Notes under the pieces: model-generated
The model's input: the letters and a program-made list of their open reading frames with translations, nothing else
Told to the model about the DNA's origin: nothing
Databases searched by the model: none
Translations under genes and position numbers: made by a program
NCBI GenBank assembly: GCA_041687475.1
Contig: JAWLBW010000073.1
Span: 1 to 16,802, forward strand
Direction: 5' to 3'
Length of the DNA stretch: 16,802 nucleotides
DNA from: JAWLBW01 sp041687475
GTDB taxonomy: Bacteria > J088 > JAWLBW01
Shown here: positions 1-7,962 of the stretch, piece by piece
Position numbering within the stretch: position 1 is the stretch's first letter
How the letters are laid out: every line of letters starts with the position of its first letter

Positions 1-92
1 GAACTGCGCGTGCGTATGGAGAAAGGAGGGGGAGATCGCGAACCATTGAGAATTCGGTCGGAGGGGGAGGAAGTGGGATGACCGGAAGCAGA

Positions 93-668
93 TCAGGGCG
101 TTCGCGAAAGAATCGTCTGCAAGGTTTCGACCAAGGCTCCGAGCTTCTCGGCCAACGCGGGCCGAATGGTTTCATTTCTTTCGACCAGAAAGGCAAGATA
201 CTCGTTGCTATCGTTATGGAAATGGTCGGCACGCATGCCAAAGCCGTGTGCCTTCTGGCCGCCGGCGGCCGGCCTCTGGCTTATGGCCTTCGACAGCTCC
301 TTGGGAGGAAGCGAAAGTAGCGCAGTGTTCTCGCGAAGCATCAACAGCCTTTCCTGCGAAAAATGCGCAATGACTTTGAGGCGCTCGACTCCGCACGCGC
401 GCCACTCGTCGAGCAGCTCGCCGTGTCTGTCGGCAAAGACGGCCAACTTACGTTGCTCCCACTGCACCTGGTATGAGGCACCCACACCTTTGCGCCAGAA
501 GCGATAGCTCGTTCCACGTTCGGCTTTTGCCTCGATCAGAACACGCCCTGCCTTGATAGCCCTCTCGACCGGGTCGGCGGTCTCCATGGCGAGTCGGTAG
601 CGATTGGTCAGCGCCTCTTCCCTGGCCCGAGCGTCTGCCAGAAACTTCCTGTGATCCGGAATGTTCAT
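93..668 (-). CDS. Hypothetical protein, DUF3102-like core
   Basis: A 191-aa soluble protein of unknown role. Residues about 28-130 (ERAIKAGRVLIEAK, then SYRFWRKGVGASYQVQW) resemble the start of DUF3102-type phage and plasmid proteins: a helix with IxxGxxLIEAK followed by a short helix-turn-helix-like stretch. That is recognition by eye and is weak. The reading frame is open to 740, but the first 24 codons of that longer version are low-complexity Thr/Gly/Arg/Gln. I therefore start at the ATG at 668, preceded by a GAGAGGGG purine run at Shine-Dalgarno distance. No signal peptide or membrane segment is seen. It stands alone, transcribed in the same direction as the tRNA-Leu gene lying upstream of it, with a good extended -10 just before it. 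It could be residual mobile-element cargo, but no integrase or phage structural gene is in the window. Confidence 0.6.
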   Translation of the reverse strand: MNIPDHRKFLADARAREEALTNRYRLAMETADPVERAIKAGRVLIEAKAERGTSYRFWRKGVGASYQVQWEQRKLAVFADRHGELLDEWRACGVERLKVIAHFSQERLLMLRENTALLSLPPKELSKAISQRPAAGGQKAHGFGMRADHFHNDSNEYLAFLVERNETIRPALAEKLGALVETLQTILSRTP

Positions 669-738
669 ACCCGCGCCCCTCTCTGCTTGCTGTTGCCGGG
701 CGGTTGGCTTACCTGTTCTGCCCGTGTATGTGCCAGTC

Positions 739-747
739 AATATAGCA
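739..747 (-). promoter_or_regulatory. Extended -10 promoter, hypothetical gene at 93-668
   Basis: On the minus strand positions 747 to 739 read TGCTATATT, an extended -10 (TGn plus TATATT, five of six to consensus). It lies about 70 bp upstream of the chosen ATG at 668. No convincing -35 is seen (TTGCCG with 15-bp spacing is the nearest), as is common for extended -10 promoters. Inferred from sequence only. Confidence 0.4.
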
Positions 748-1042
748 CTGTGCAGGGCACGGCAACCGACCTGATGCTAGGATTTCTACGGGTAGTGCTC
801 GAAGATACATCCGGAAGAGGGGGCTTTCCACCCATAATGCTCGAGTATTACCGGGAAACGCCGAAAACCCGGCTCCGAATCATTCGGCACTTTTTCTAAA
901 GGTGGCACCCTTAGATTTTTTGCGAAACGATTTCGCACTGGGAAATGACGGCTTTCCGGCAATTATTTGCGGAAAAGGGGCCGAAGCTGCGCAAATACCA
1001 TCGCATGCCCCTGACCGCCCATATTCCGGGCCGGGCAGGCCT
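748..1042. other. Intergenic region with two dyads, no gene seen
   Basis: No credible coding region. Two dyads stand out. CCGAA/TTCGG at 875-887 with a 3-nt loop is followed by five T at 891-895 and could be a plus-strand terminator, although no plus-strand gene lies upstream in the window. A perfect 7-bp stem TGCGAAA/TTTCGCA with a 3-nt loop lies at 921-937 just after a run of T; it has no T-tract on its 3' side in either direction, so it looks more like a protein-binding dyad than a terminator. Confidence 0.4.
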
Positions 1043-1086
1043 CCAGAAACAAAACAGGCACCTACGCGAAATCGCGTAAGTGCCTG
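1043..1086 (-). terminator. Intrinsic terminator of tRNA-Leu
   Basis: Seven bases after the CCA end of the tRNA, the minus strand forms a long hairpin. CAGGCAC (1086-1080) pairs with GTGCCTG (1061-1055), there is a one-base mismatch, then TACGCGA pairs with TCGCGTA around a short loop at 1070-1071. It is followed at once by TTTTGTTT (1054-1047). Stem, T-tract and position right behind a tRNA make this a confident Rho-independent terminator. Confidence 0.88.
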
Positions 1087-1092
1087 AAAAGA

Positions 1093-1181
1093 TGGTGCCC
1101 GGGGCGGGGCTCGAACCCGCACGGGGGTTACCCCCCAACGGATTTTAAGTCCGTTGCGTCTGCCGGTTTCGCCACCCGGGC
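1093..1181 (-). tRNA. tRNA-Leu (anticodon UAA)
   Basis: An 89-nt class II tRNA. The acceptor stem is GCCCGGG (from 1181) paired with CCCGGGC, then discriminator A and an encoded CCA ending at 1093. The anticodon arm is ACGGA/TCCGT around the loop CTTAAAA, giving anticodon TAA at 1147-1145, which reads leucine codon UUA. The long variable arm is GGGGG/CCCCC closed by TAA, as expected for tRNA-Leu. The T arm is GCGGG/CCCGC around TTCGAGC. Overall it closely resembles the E. coli tRNA-Leu(UAA) layout. It sits alone, not in a tRNA cluster. Confidence 0.97.
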
Positions 1182-1190
1182 AAGTTTTCC

Positions 1191-1196
1191 ATTGTA
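1191..1196 (-). promoter_or_regulatory. -10 box of the tRNA-Leu promoter
   Basis: The minus strand reads TACAAT at 1196-1191, five of six to TATAAT. It lies 10 bp before the mature 5' end at 1181, so transcription would start only a few bases before the tRNA. The -35 position falls at the edge of the GGAAAAA microsatellite and reads only TTTCCG, a poor match. Candidate only. Confidence 0.45.
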
Positions 1197-1214
1197 GCCG
1201 AATGAACGAGAGAC

Positions 1215-1256
1215 GGAAAAAGGAAAAAGGAAAAAGGAAGATGGAAGATGGAAGTT
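1215..1256. repeat. Heptamer microsatellite, six units
   Basis: Six contiguous 7-bp units: GGAAAAA three times, GGAAGAT twice, then GGAAGTT. The purines are all on the plus strand. It starts next to the tRNA-Leu promoter. Such runs are prone to slippage, so copy number may vary between strains. Confidence 0.9.
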
Positions 1257-1260
1257 CGGG

Positions 1261-1299
1261 AAAACGCGGAACGAACCAAACGCGGAACGCGGAGAGCCC
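1261..1299 (-). repeat. Dispersed ~39-bp GC-rich element, copy A
   Basis: Read on the minus strand, this stretch is built from CTCTCCGCG, TTCCGCGTTT and GTTCCGCGTTT words. It aligns with 4990-5028 on the plus strand with a few substitutions and a small gap: GGGCTCTCCGCGTT here, GGGCTTTCCGCGCT there. Two copies in opposite orientation, both inside repeat-rich spacers, suggest a dispersed intergenic family. Confidence 0.65.
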
Positions 1300-1384
1300 G
1301 CGGAACGGGAATAGCGGAGCGCAGCCCTCTTCCAATATGATGAAATCCGTGCTGCACGAAAAGTACACACGTGCACCCTGTATT

Positions 1385-1617
1385 GCACGTGACCGGCCAC
1401 AGGTCACAGGCCACTGACCGTGCCCCCGTACTGCACGTAACGCATCACCTCTCACCACCCTGCACCCGTGCTGCACGTGACCGGCCACAGGTCACAGGCC
1501 ACTGACCGTGCCCCGTACTGCACGTAACGTATCACCTCTCGCCTCTCACCACCCTGCACCCGTGCTGCACGTGACCGGCCACAGGCCACAGGCCACTAAC
1601 CGTGCAGCCGTGCTGCC
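1385..1617. repeat. 88-94-bp tandem repeat, about 2.6 copies
   Basis: Units begin at 1385, 1473 and 1567, each with GCACGTGACCGGCCACAG. Spacing is 88 then 94 bp; the second unit is longer because of an extra CGCCTCT-like block near 1540. Within a unit, GTGACC and GGTCAC form a 6-bp inverted repeat with a 7-nt spacer, and GCACG near the start pairs with CGTGC near 1419-1423. In the third unit GGTCAC has become GGCCAC, which breaks the inner stem. No ORF runs through it convincingly. Function unknown; it lies just upstream of the lipoprotein promoter. Confidence 0.9.
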
Positions 1618-1644
1618 CGAGTCGTCAGGATATTCGCAGTGAAC

Positions 1645-1673
1645 TTGAGGCACCATGCCCGGTTGGCTAAACT
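1645..1673 (+). promoter_or_regulatory. Sigma70-like promoter of the lipoprotein gene
   Basis: TTGAGG at 1645-1650 and TAAACT at 1668-1673 are separated by exactly 17 bp; each matches the consensus at four of six positions. Transcription would start near 1680, giving a leader of about 53 nt. That leader holds a weak GAGGCC/GGCTTC stem (with one G-T pair) followed by GGTTTTT near 1700-1708, which might attenuate transcription. Inferred from sequence only. Confidence 0.4.
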
Positions 1674-1733
1674 AATGCGAGGCCTCGGCGGCTAAGGCTT
1701 CGGTTTTTCAGGCCTTTCAGCAAGGAAACAGCC

Positions 1734-4700
1734 ATGCGATCATCCCTCTTTCAAGTCTTCTCGATTACCGGTGTTGCCTGCGCCCTGCTGGGCGCCTGCA
1801 GTTCCGAGCCGGAAACCGTCGACTTCGCCGACCGCACGCCGCCGAGCCTGGTGGGCGTAAGCCCGGCCGACGGAGCTACCGATGTTGCCATCGATACCGA
1901 CATCGAGGCGACCTGGGATGAGGCGCTGTCTTCGCAGTCGGTGGGCTTTACGGGCCTGGCTCTCTTCAACGCCGAGGGTGAAACGGTCGAGGGTTTTCTC
2001 ATGCACGAGAACAACCACTTGCGTTTCCGCCCCACGAATCGCCTGCGCCACGACGCCGAATACACCGTCAAGACCAACCCGCGCCTGGCCGATCTGTTCG
2101 GCAACAAGATCGAGCAGGTTACCTGGTCGTTTCGCACGGCCGCAGACCGCGAACCGCCCTTTGCGCCGTACAATCTCTCGTATCCCTCGGTCACCAGCAT
2201 GGCGACCGTCGACGTAAGCGGAACGAAAGACCCGAACTCCTGGCTGGAAATCAACGGTGAACGCACGGGTGTGCCCGAAACCAACTCGTTCTTTACGGTA
2301 ACCGTACCCCTGGCCAAAGAGGGCGCCAACGACATGACGTTCGTTTCGGTCGACCGGGCGGGCAATCGTTCGAGCGACGTGAAAATCAGCGTCACCCGCG
2401 ACACCGTGGCCCCCGAACGCCTCGATGCGCTCTGCGGCGGCAATGAAGGCACGCCGGCGACCGAAATCGGGCTGGCCTGGCAATTCGGCGAGGAAAGCGG
2501 TTGCTGGATTCCGCCCAATCCGTTTTACTGGGGCGCAGGTTCGCTGCCCCTCGGCCTGACGTGGACGCCTTCGGAAGATACCTCGCTGCTGGTCGGTTTC
2601 GGCCCGTGGAGCGAGCAGACCTCGGCCGCTTCCTGGGAAACGTCCAACCTTCTCGCAAACCATAAGCCCTCGAGCGCCGCGACGCTGCGCATTTCGACCA
2701 TCGACGCCGCAGGCAATGTAATGCCCGGCTTCGAGCGCCGGATCATCATCGACACGCTGCCCCCGGAACTCATCGTCGACGATGCGCCCGAGCCGGCCAC
2801 GCGAGTTTCATCGGGCACGCTGGCCGTGACCAAGGAACAGGACAGCCGGTTGTTCGTAACCATCGACGGCGGTGAACTCACGGCCGACGGCGCCTGTGGC
2901 CCTGAAGACACGCAGTGCTGGTACCCGTGGAACCTGCCCGACGACCGAACCTACCATTTCGCGGCGCTCGCCACCGACGCCGCCGGAAACGTGAGCGCCT
3001 GGCGCCGGGCCGTAACCATAGATACGCAGGCGCCGACGGTACACGTACTGCCGGGCGACGGCGCCACGGTTGCGCCCGACGCCGTCGTGCAGCTGTTCTT
3101 CGACGAGCCGGTCACCCGGGTGGTGGCTTCCGACGGCAGCGTCTTTACCCCCGTCGCCGAGCGGGCCGGGCGCCAGTGGACTCGCGCGGGCGGATCGGCG
3201 TTTACCGAAGGGCCTGTCTCATTTACCCTCAGTTTCAGTGACCGTGTCGGTAATGAAGGCGCGGCGACGCCGTCCTTCAACGCCGTAGCCGGTACGTCAA
3301 TCGCCATTGACGCGACCGAGCCCGTGATAACGGCCGAGCAGGACACGCGCACCGGAAAGATTACCGTTTCCGGCCTCGGCGCCAACGCCCTGCACACCGT
3401 GCTCGTTCGCGGCTCGGCGTGGGAAGATTTCGCCCTGGCCATGACCTGGGCGTCGGAAATTACCGTTGCGGCCGATCCCCTTTCCTCAGCCGACGTACGC
3501 GTCGAAGCCTACGCGCAGGACGGCACGGCCGTCGCCGTAGCCCAGACCGATGCCTCGTTTGCAGCTCCTGTCGATTCCATGCAGCTGGGCACCGCGGCCC
3601 TTTTCGGCTCGGTGGCGCCCTTCGACGGGGGTTATACCCTTCTTTCGCAGGCCGGTTCATCGAGTTACTGGGGCCTCGACATCTTCGGTCAAATCGACGA
3701 ATCGTTGTACCTCTTCGAGACCAACTGCGCGACGCCGGCACTCAACGACTCATGGCAGCCCTTTCCCCTTGCGGGTATCGGCGGCGACCGGTACGTGATG
3801 GGCAATCCGTGCGGGAAGACCTCGTCGACGGCAAACCGGGTGCAGACCTTCCATGCCTACACCGCCACGCCGGGACCGGCGCCGCGTACCGACCTGCAGA
3901 CGGCGCCAGCCGGCGAATCCTATTTCGGTCGCGCCCTCGACGCAGGCGCCCTGTACCCCGCCGGAGGTACCCAGCTTGTGGTCGGCGTACCTTCGTCGTC
4001 GCACAACCGTACGTATGTTTACGCCGAAACCGATGCCACTTCGTACCATCGGCTTCTCCAGGGTCCCGATTACACAAACAGCGGCTTCGGCACCCGCATG
4101 GCCATTGCCGCCTCGCCGTTCGATTCGGCGCGCCTGGCCGTACTGGCCACGGGCGAGCAGGCCGTATACCTTTACGAGGGTAGCGCGCTGGCCGCCACCG
4201 GCCCCGTGGCCTGGCATCAACGCATACCGGTCAGGGTAGACGAAACCTGCCGGAGCACGTCGGACGACCTGATTCCGGTACGCCTCGACATCGTGAACGT
4301 CGGCGACATCGACGGCGACTGGAGAGATGACCTGGTCGTTGCCGGATTCCTCGAAATGGCCGGTGCGAACGGCCGTCTCGACTGCATGGGCAAGATCGGG
4401 CTATGGGTTCTCTTCGGCGACGAAGCCGGTCTTTCGGCGCCCCTGCGTATCGACACCCGGCGACTCGATGCCGACGCACTGACCTCGGCTTCCTTCACGA
4501 TTCCGCCCCAGTTGCGCGCTTTGGGCGACCTGAACGGCGACGGTTATGCCGACTTCGGCTTCATCGAACCGGTACTGGGCGTGCTGCGCGTCTTCTACGG
4601 CAATGCGGGCGGCTATCCGGAAGAAAGGCGACTGGCCCTCGTCGACGACGATCCGGGCCTGCACTGGCTGCTTTTCGGAACGGTAGACGAGAATGACGAC

Positions 4701-4784
4701 GGCCTGCCCGACCCGGTCGTCGGACGCGTTACAGCCGACCCCGAGGCAAGCCCCCAGCGCACGGTGGTCACGATTCGACGCTGA
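1734..4784 (+). CDS. Large lipoprotein: Ig-like domains plus FG-GAP propeller
   Basis: A 1016-aa predicted envelope lipoprotein. The signal peptide ends in the lipobox L19-G-A-C22, so the mature protein should start at a lipidated Cys22 followed by Ser. Residues about 29-138 look like a Big_5-type Ig-like domain (TPPSLVGVSPADGATDV to WSFRTA). Several further beta-sandwich units follow to about 600, marked by DRAGN or DAAGN and DT-AP junctions. From about 615 the protein changes to FG-GAP-like blades: YFGRALDAG near 730, GFGTRMAIA near 783, and acidic loops GDIDGD at 857, GDLNGD at 931 and VDENDDG at 984, typical calcium-binding positions of such propellers. The start has an AAGGAA ribosome site. 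No enzymatic motif is seen; surface adhesion or ligand binding is a guess from the fold. It is a single gene, convergent with corC. Confidence 0.9.
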   Translation: MRSSLFQVFSITGVACALLGACSSEPETVDFADRTPPSLVGVSPADGATDVAIDTDIEATWDEALSSQSVGFTGLALFNAEGETVEGFLMHENNHLRFRPTNRLRHDAEYTVKTNPRLADLFGNKIEQVTWSFRTAADREPPFAPYNLSYPSVTSMATVDVSGTKDPNSWLEINGERTGVPETNSFFTVTVPLAKEGANDMTFVSVDRAGNRSSDVKISVTRDTVAPERLDALCGGNEGTPATEIGLAWQFGEESGCWIPPNPFYWGAGSLPLGLTWTPSEDTSLLVGFGPWSEQTSAASWETSNLLANHKPSSAATLRISTIDAAGNVMPGFERRIIIDTLPPELIVDDAPEPATRVSSGTLAVTKEQDSRLFVTIDGGELTADGACGPEDTQCWYPWNLPDDRTYHFAALATDAAGNVSAWRRAVTIDTQAPTVHVLPGDGATVAPDAVVQLFFDEPVTRVVASDGSVFTPVAERAGRQWTRAGGSAFTEGPVSFTLSFSDRVGNEGAATPSFNAVAGTSIAIDATEPVITAEQDTRTGKITVSGLGANALHTVLVRGSAWEDFALAMTWASEITVAADPLSSADVRVEAYAQDGTAVAVAQTDASFAAPVDSMQLGTAALFGSVAPFDGGYTLLSQAGSSSYWGLDIFGQIDESLYLFETNCATPALNDSWQPFPLAGIGGDRYVMGNPCGKTSSTANRVQTFHAYTATPGPAPRTDLQTAPAGESYFGRALDAGALYPAGGTQLVVGVPSSSHNRTYVYAETDATSYHRLLQGPDYTNSGFGTRMAIAASPFDSARLAVLATGEQAVYLYEGSALAATGPVAWHQRIPVRVDETCRSTSDDLIPVRLDIVNVGDIDGDWRDDLVVAGFLEMAGANGRLDCMGKIGLWVLFGDEAGLSAPLRIDTRRLDADALTSASFTIPPQLRALGDLNGDGYADFGFIEPVLGVLRVFYGNAGGYPEERRLALVDDDPGLHWLLFGTVDENDDGLPDPVVGRVTADPEASPQRTVVTIRR

Positions 4785-4795
4785 GGAACGATGGG

Positions 4796-4837
4796 AGATG
4801 GCAGATGGCAGATCGCAGATCCCAGATCGCGGATCGC
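4796..4837. repeat. Heptamer array, six units
   Basis: Six contiguous 7-bp units: AGATGGC twice, AGATCGC, AGATCCC, AGATCGC, GGATCGC. The array starts 12 bp after the stop codon of the lipoprotein gene. The AGATGG word also occurs in the heptamer array at 1236-1250. Confidence 0.9.
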
Positions 4838-4874
4838 AAAAGCTCGGGCAGTCGGCCGATAGGTTCGGCTGGTC

Positions 4875-4946
4875 GGTCCGAAGGTCTGAAGGTCTGAAGG
4901 TCTGAAGGTCCGATGGTAAGACAGTCTGACGGTCTGAGAGTCAGGA
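4875..4946. repeat. Octamer array 1, nine units
   Basis: Nine contiguous 8-bp units of the form RGTCYGAN: GGTCCGAA, GGTCTGAA three times, GGTCCGAT, GGTAAGAC, AGTCTGAC, GGTCTGAG, AGTCAGGA. The first five are nearly identical and the last four are degenerate. The same octamer family returns at 5140-5187. Confidence 0.9.
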
Positions 4947-4989
4947 CCGTCGAAGCCAGAATGCCGCTCGTGTCCGCGTTCGGCGTTTT

Positions 4990-5028
4990 GGGCTTTCCGC
5001 GCTCCGCGTTTAAGCTGTGGTTCCGCGT
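4990..5028 (+). repeat. Dispersed ~39-bp GC-rich element, copy B
   Basis: Plus-strand counterpart of the element at 1261-1299, with the words CTTTCCGCG, CTCCGCGTTT and GGTTCCGCGT in the same order. It lies between the two octamer arrays. No coding potential is evident. Confidence 0.65.
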
Positions 5029-5057
5029 CTCAGCGTCCAAACCGATTTACCGCCCCG

Positions 5058-5093
5058 GTGGACGGAATGGACGCAGTGGACGGAGTGGACCCT
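5058..5093. repeat. Nonamer array, four units
   Basis: Four 9-bp units in a row: GTGGACGGA, ATGGACGCA, GTGGACGGA, GTGGACCCT. This is the third distinct short period in one 440-bp spacer. Confidence 0.8.
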
Positions 5094-5139
5094 GGCATAC
5101 GGGGTGGTCGGGCGTGCAGCCAGGCAGTCGGCAGGTCCT

Positions 5140-5187
5140 GGTCTGATGGTCTGACAGTCTGAGGGTCTGACAGTCCGACAGTCTGAA
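5140..5187. repeat. Octamer array 2, six units
   Basis: Six contiguous units of the RGTCYGAN family: GGTCTGAT, GGTCTGAC, AGTCTGAG, GGTCTGAC, AGTCCGAC, AGTCTGAA. Same orientation and same consensus as the array at 4875-4946, about 190 bp away. It ends 37 bp beyond the stop codon of corC. No T-rich terminator is recognisable for either converging gene. Confidence 0.9.
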
Positions 5188-5223
5188 GCTGTGATTCCGT
5201 TCGGGCGTTCCGATTTCGTCGGC

Positions 5224-6141
5224 TTACTCGAACGATGGGCGTTCCTGCCCCGGGCGTTCGGAATAGCTCGCGGTGGTTTCGTCTTCCGCCTGAGTCTTCC
5301 TGTTCATGCGAATCTTGAAGATACGACGCGAATTGGCGCTTTCGACCTGCAGGCTCCACCCGGCTATTTCGAGGGTCTCGCCGCGGCGGGGAATGTGGCC
5401 GGTCAGCTGGCTCAGAAAGCCGCCCAATGTGTCGTAATCGCGGTCGCGGTCGTCTTCGGGTTCGGGAAAGTCGAAAAGCTCGACCGCCCGTTCGAACGGC
5501 AGGCGGGCGTCGACAAGCACCGTGCCGTCGGGCAGATCGGTAACCAGGGCGACCTCGCTTTCGTCGTATTCGTCCTGAATTTCGCCGAAGATTTCTTCGA
5601 GCACGTCCTCAAGCGTAACCAGGCCCGAGGTGTTGCCGTACTCGTCGATGACGATGGCGATGTGCACGCGGTCGGCCTTGAACTTGGCCAGCAGCTCGGT
5701 CGCGGGCTTGCCTTCGGGAATGATCGTGGGCGGCCTGAGAAGCGCCAGGTGGTCTTTCGGCCCCATGGTCGGGCGGCCCCAGAGCTTGAGCAGATCCTTG
5801 GTGTAAAGCACGCCGATGATGTTGTCGATCGTGCCGTCGAAAACCGGAATGCGTGAGTGCCCGCGCTTGCGAATGCGTTCGATGACCTGGTCGAGCGGTT
5901 CGTCGGTGCCGATGGCGAAAATTTCGGTGCGGGGCACCATGATTTCGGCGGCCGTGCGATCGCGCAACTCGACGACGCGCATGATCATGCCTGCCTCTTC
6001 GGGGTTGATGTACCCTTCTTCGGTCAGCCGCTCGGTTATCTCTTCGACGTACTCTTCGGTTTCTTCCTGCTGCAGCGGCTCGTGGTTCTTGCGCGAACCG
6101 AAAAACCGCCGCAACATACTGTTGCCCGATCTGTCACTCAT
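5224..6141 (-). CDS. corC: CorC/YbeX-type CBS-domain protein
   Basis: 305 aa, a cytosolic CBS-pair protein of the CorC/HlyC family, called ybeX in E. coli. Two CBS motifs are visible at about 68-125 (MVPRTEIFAI to GVLYTKDLL) and 135-185 (VIDEYGNTSGLVTLEDVLEEI). A CorC_HlyC C-terminal domain spans about 205-280 (LVDARLPFERAVELF to RIFKIRMN). The DUF21 membrane domain of longer relatives is absent, so this is the soluble short form. The family is linked to magnesium/cobalt efflux and, through its neighbours, to ribosome metabolism. The ATG at 6141 overlaps the ybeY stop as ATGA, with a GAGGAAG ribosome site inside ybeY, indicating translational coupling. The 25-aa tail rich in Glu, Ser and Arg is not conserved in the family as far as I can tell. 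Confidence 0.93.
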   Translation of the reverse strand: MSDRSGNSMLRRFFGSRKNHEPLQQEETEEYVEEITERLTEEGYINPEEAGMIMRVVELRDRTAAEIMVPRTEIFAIGTDEPLDQVIERIRKRGHSRIPVFDGTIDNIIGVLYTKDLLKLWGRPTMGPKDHLALLRPPTIIPEGKPATELLAKFKADRVHIAIVIDEYGNTSGLVTLEDVLEEIFGEIQDEYDESEVALVTDLPDGTVLVDARLPFERAVELFDFPEPEDDRDRDYDTLGGFLSQLTGHIPRRGETLEIAGWSLQVESANSRRIFKIRMNRKTQAEDETTASYSERPGQERPSFE

Positions 6142-6608
6142 GATGCTTCCTCGTCTGCCACTATACCGGGAACGAGCTCTTCGACCTCCTTGAAGATTCG
6201 CTGCTCTTCCCGCCGCATCCGGCGCGCTTCGGCCGGAGGCACATCGACATGCTCGTAGCCGAGCAGGTGCACGAAACCGTGAATGATGAGCTGGGCCACC
6301 CGTGTCTCGAGCGAAAGGCCGCCATGTTCGGCTTCACGCCGGGCGGTATCTACCGACACGACGACGTCGCCCAGCAACGACACTTCCTCGCCGGGCACGC
6401 CCCCCAGGGGAAAGGAAATCACATTGGTCGGCTTGTCCTTTCCGAACGTTTCGAGATTGAGCGCCTGCATTTCGTTGTCGTTGACCAGGGTCACGTGCAC
6501 GGCCTGACGCTCGAGGCCGGCGGCCTCGATGATACCGGTTACCAGCTTGCGCAGTCGCGCGCGGCTGACCTTCGCGCCGTGCCCGCGGCTGTAGATTACT
6601 GCCTGCAT
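6138..6608 (-). CDS. ybeY: Endoribonuclease YbeY
   Basis: 156 aa, the normal family length. YbeY is a zinc-dependent single-strand endoribonuclease acting in 16S rRNA 3'-end maturation and ribosome quality control. The metal site is intact: HGFVHLLGYEH gives H110, H114 and H120. The family signature TNVISFP is at 61-67 and LLGDVVVS follows at 78-85. The frame is open upstream to 6770, but that extension is Arg/Gly-rich and unlike YbeY, so I place the start at the ATG at 6608. No strong ribosome site precedes it, only AAGAG close by. It lies between phoH (252 bp upstream) and corC (4-bp overlap), the classic YbeZ-YbeY-YbeX order. Confidence 0.95.
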   Translation of the reverse strand: MQAVIYSRGHGAKVSRARLRKLVTGIIEAAGLERQAVHVTLVNDNEMQALNLETFGKDKPTNVISFPLGGVPGEEVSLLGDVVVSVDTARREAEHGGLSLETRVAQLIIHGFVHLLGYEHVDVPPAEARRMRREEQRIFKEVEELVPGIVADEEAS

Positions 6609-6860
6609 AACTCTTGTGAAATGGGAACCGAGGCACGAAACGCCCCGCCTTCCGGGCCCGCGGCGCCGGAGTCGGAACGCACGAATGCCGTGCCGCGCCC
6701 CGGAAGGGAACGGCCGGCCGGTGCCGACGGTACTTTGGTGTGAAAAGGCACCCGCTCGAACGTCGGCCACACGCGCGTGGCTACGGCGTTAACGGATACC
6801 CCGCCTGGTTGCGGTAAAGGATCGCTTTCGGGCGTAGAACTTGGAGGTTCCATAACTGCT

Positions 6861-7928
<1,068 letters not shown>

Positions 7929-7962
7929 GAGAGAAAATGCTTCACGTAGAGATTAGCAGAAA

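Noticed and set aside
880..1488. Long minus-strand open frame of 202 codons across the tRNA and spacer
   Set aside because: It runs through the tRNA-Leu gene, its terminator and the tandem repeats, and its residues are low-complexity.
1385..1617. CRISPR array
   Set aside because: Only three units, contiguous with no unique spacers, of uneven length (88 and 94 bp), and no cas genes in the window. It is a plain tandem repeat.
4796..5187. CRISPR-like or iteron plasmid origin
   Set aside because: Units are 7-9 bp and contiguous, with no spacers and no replication initiator gene nearby.
6609..6770. N-terminal extension of YbeY to 6770
   Set aside because: The added 54 residues are Arg/Gly-rich, do not resemble YbeY, and would make the protein far longer than the family norm.
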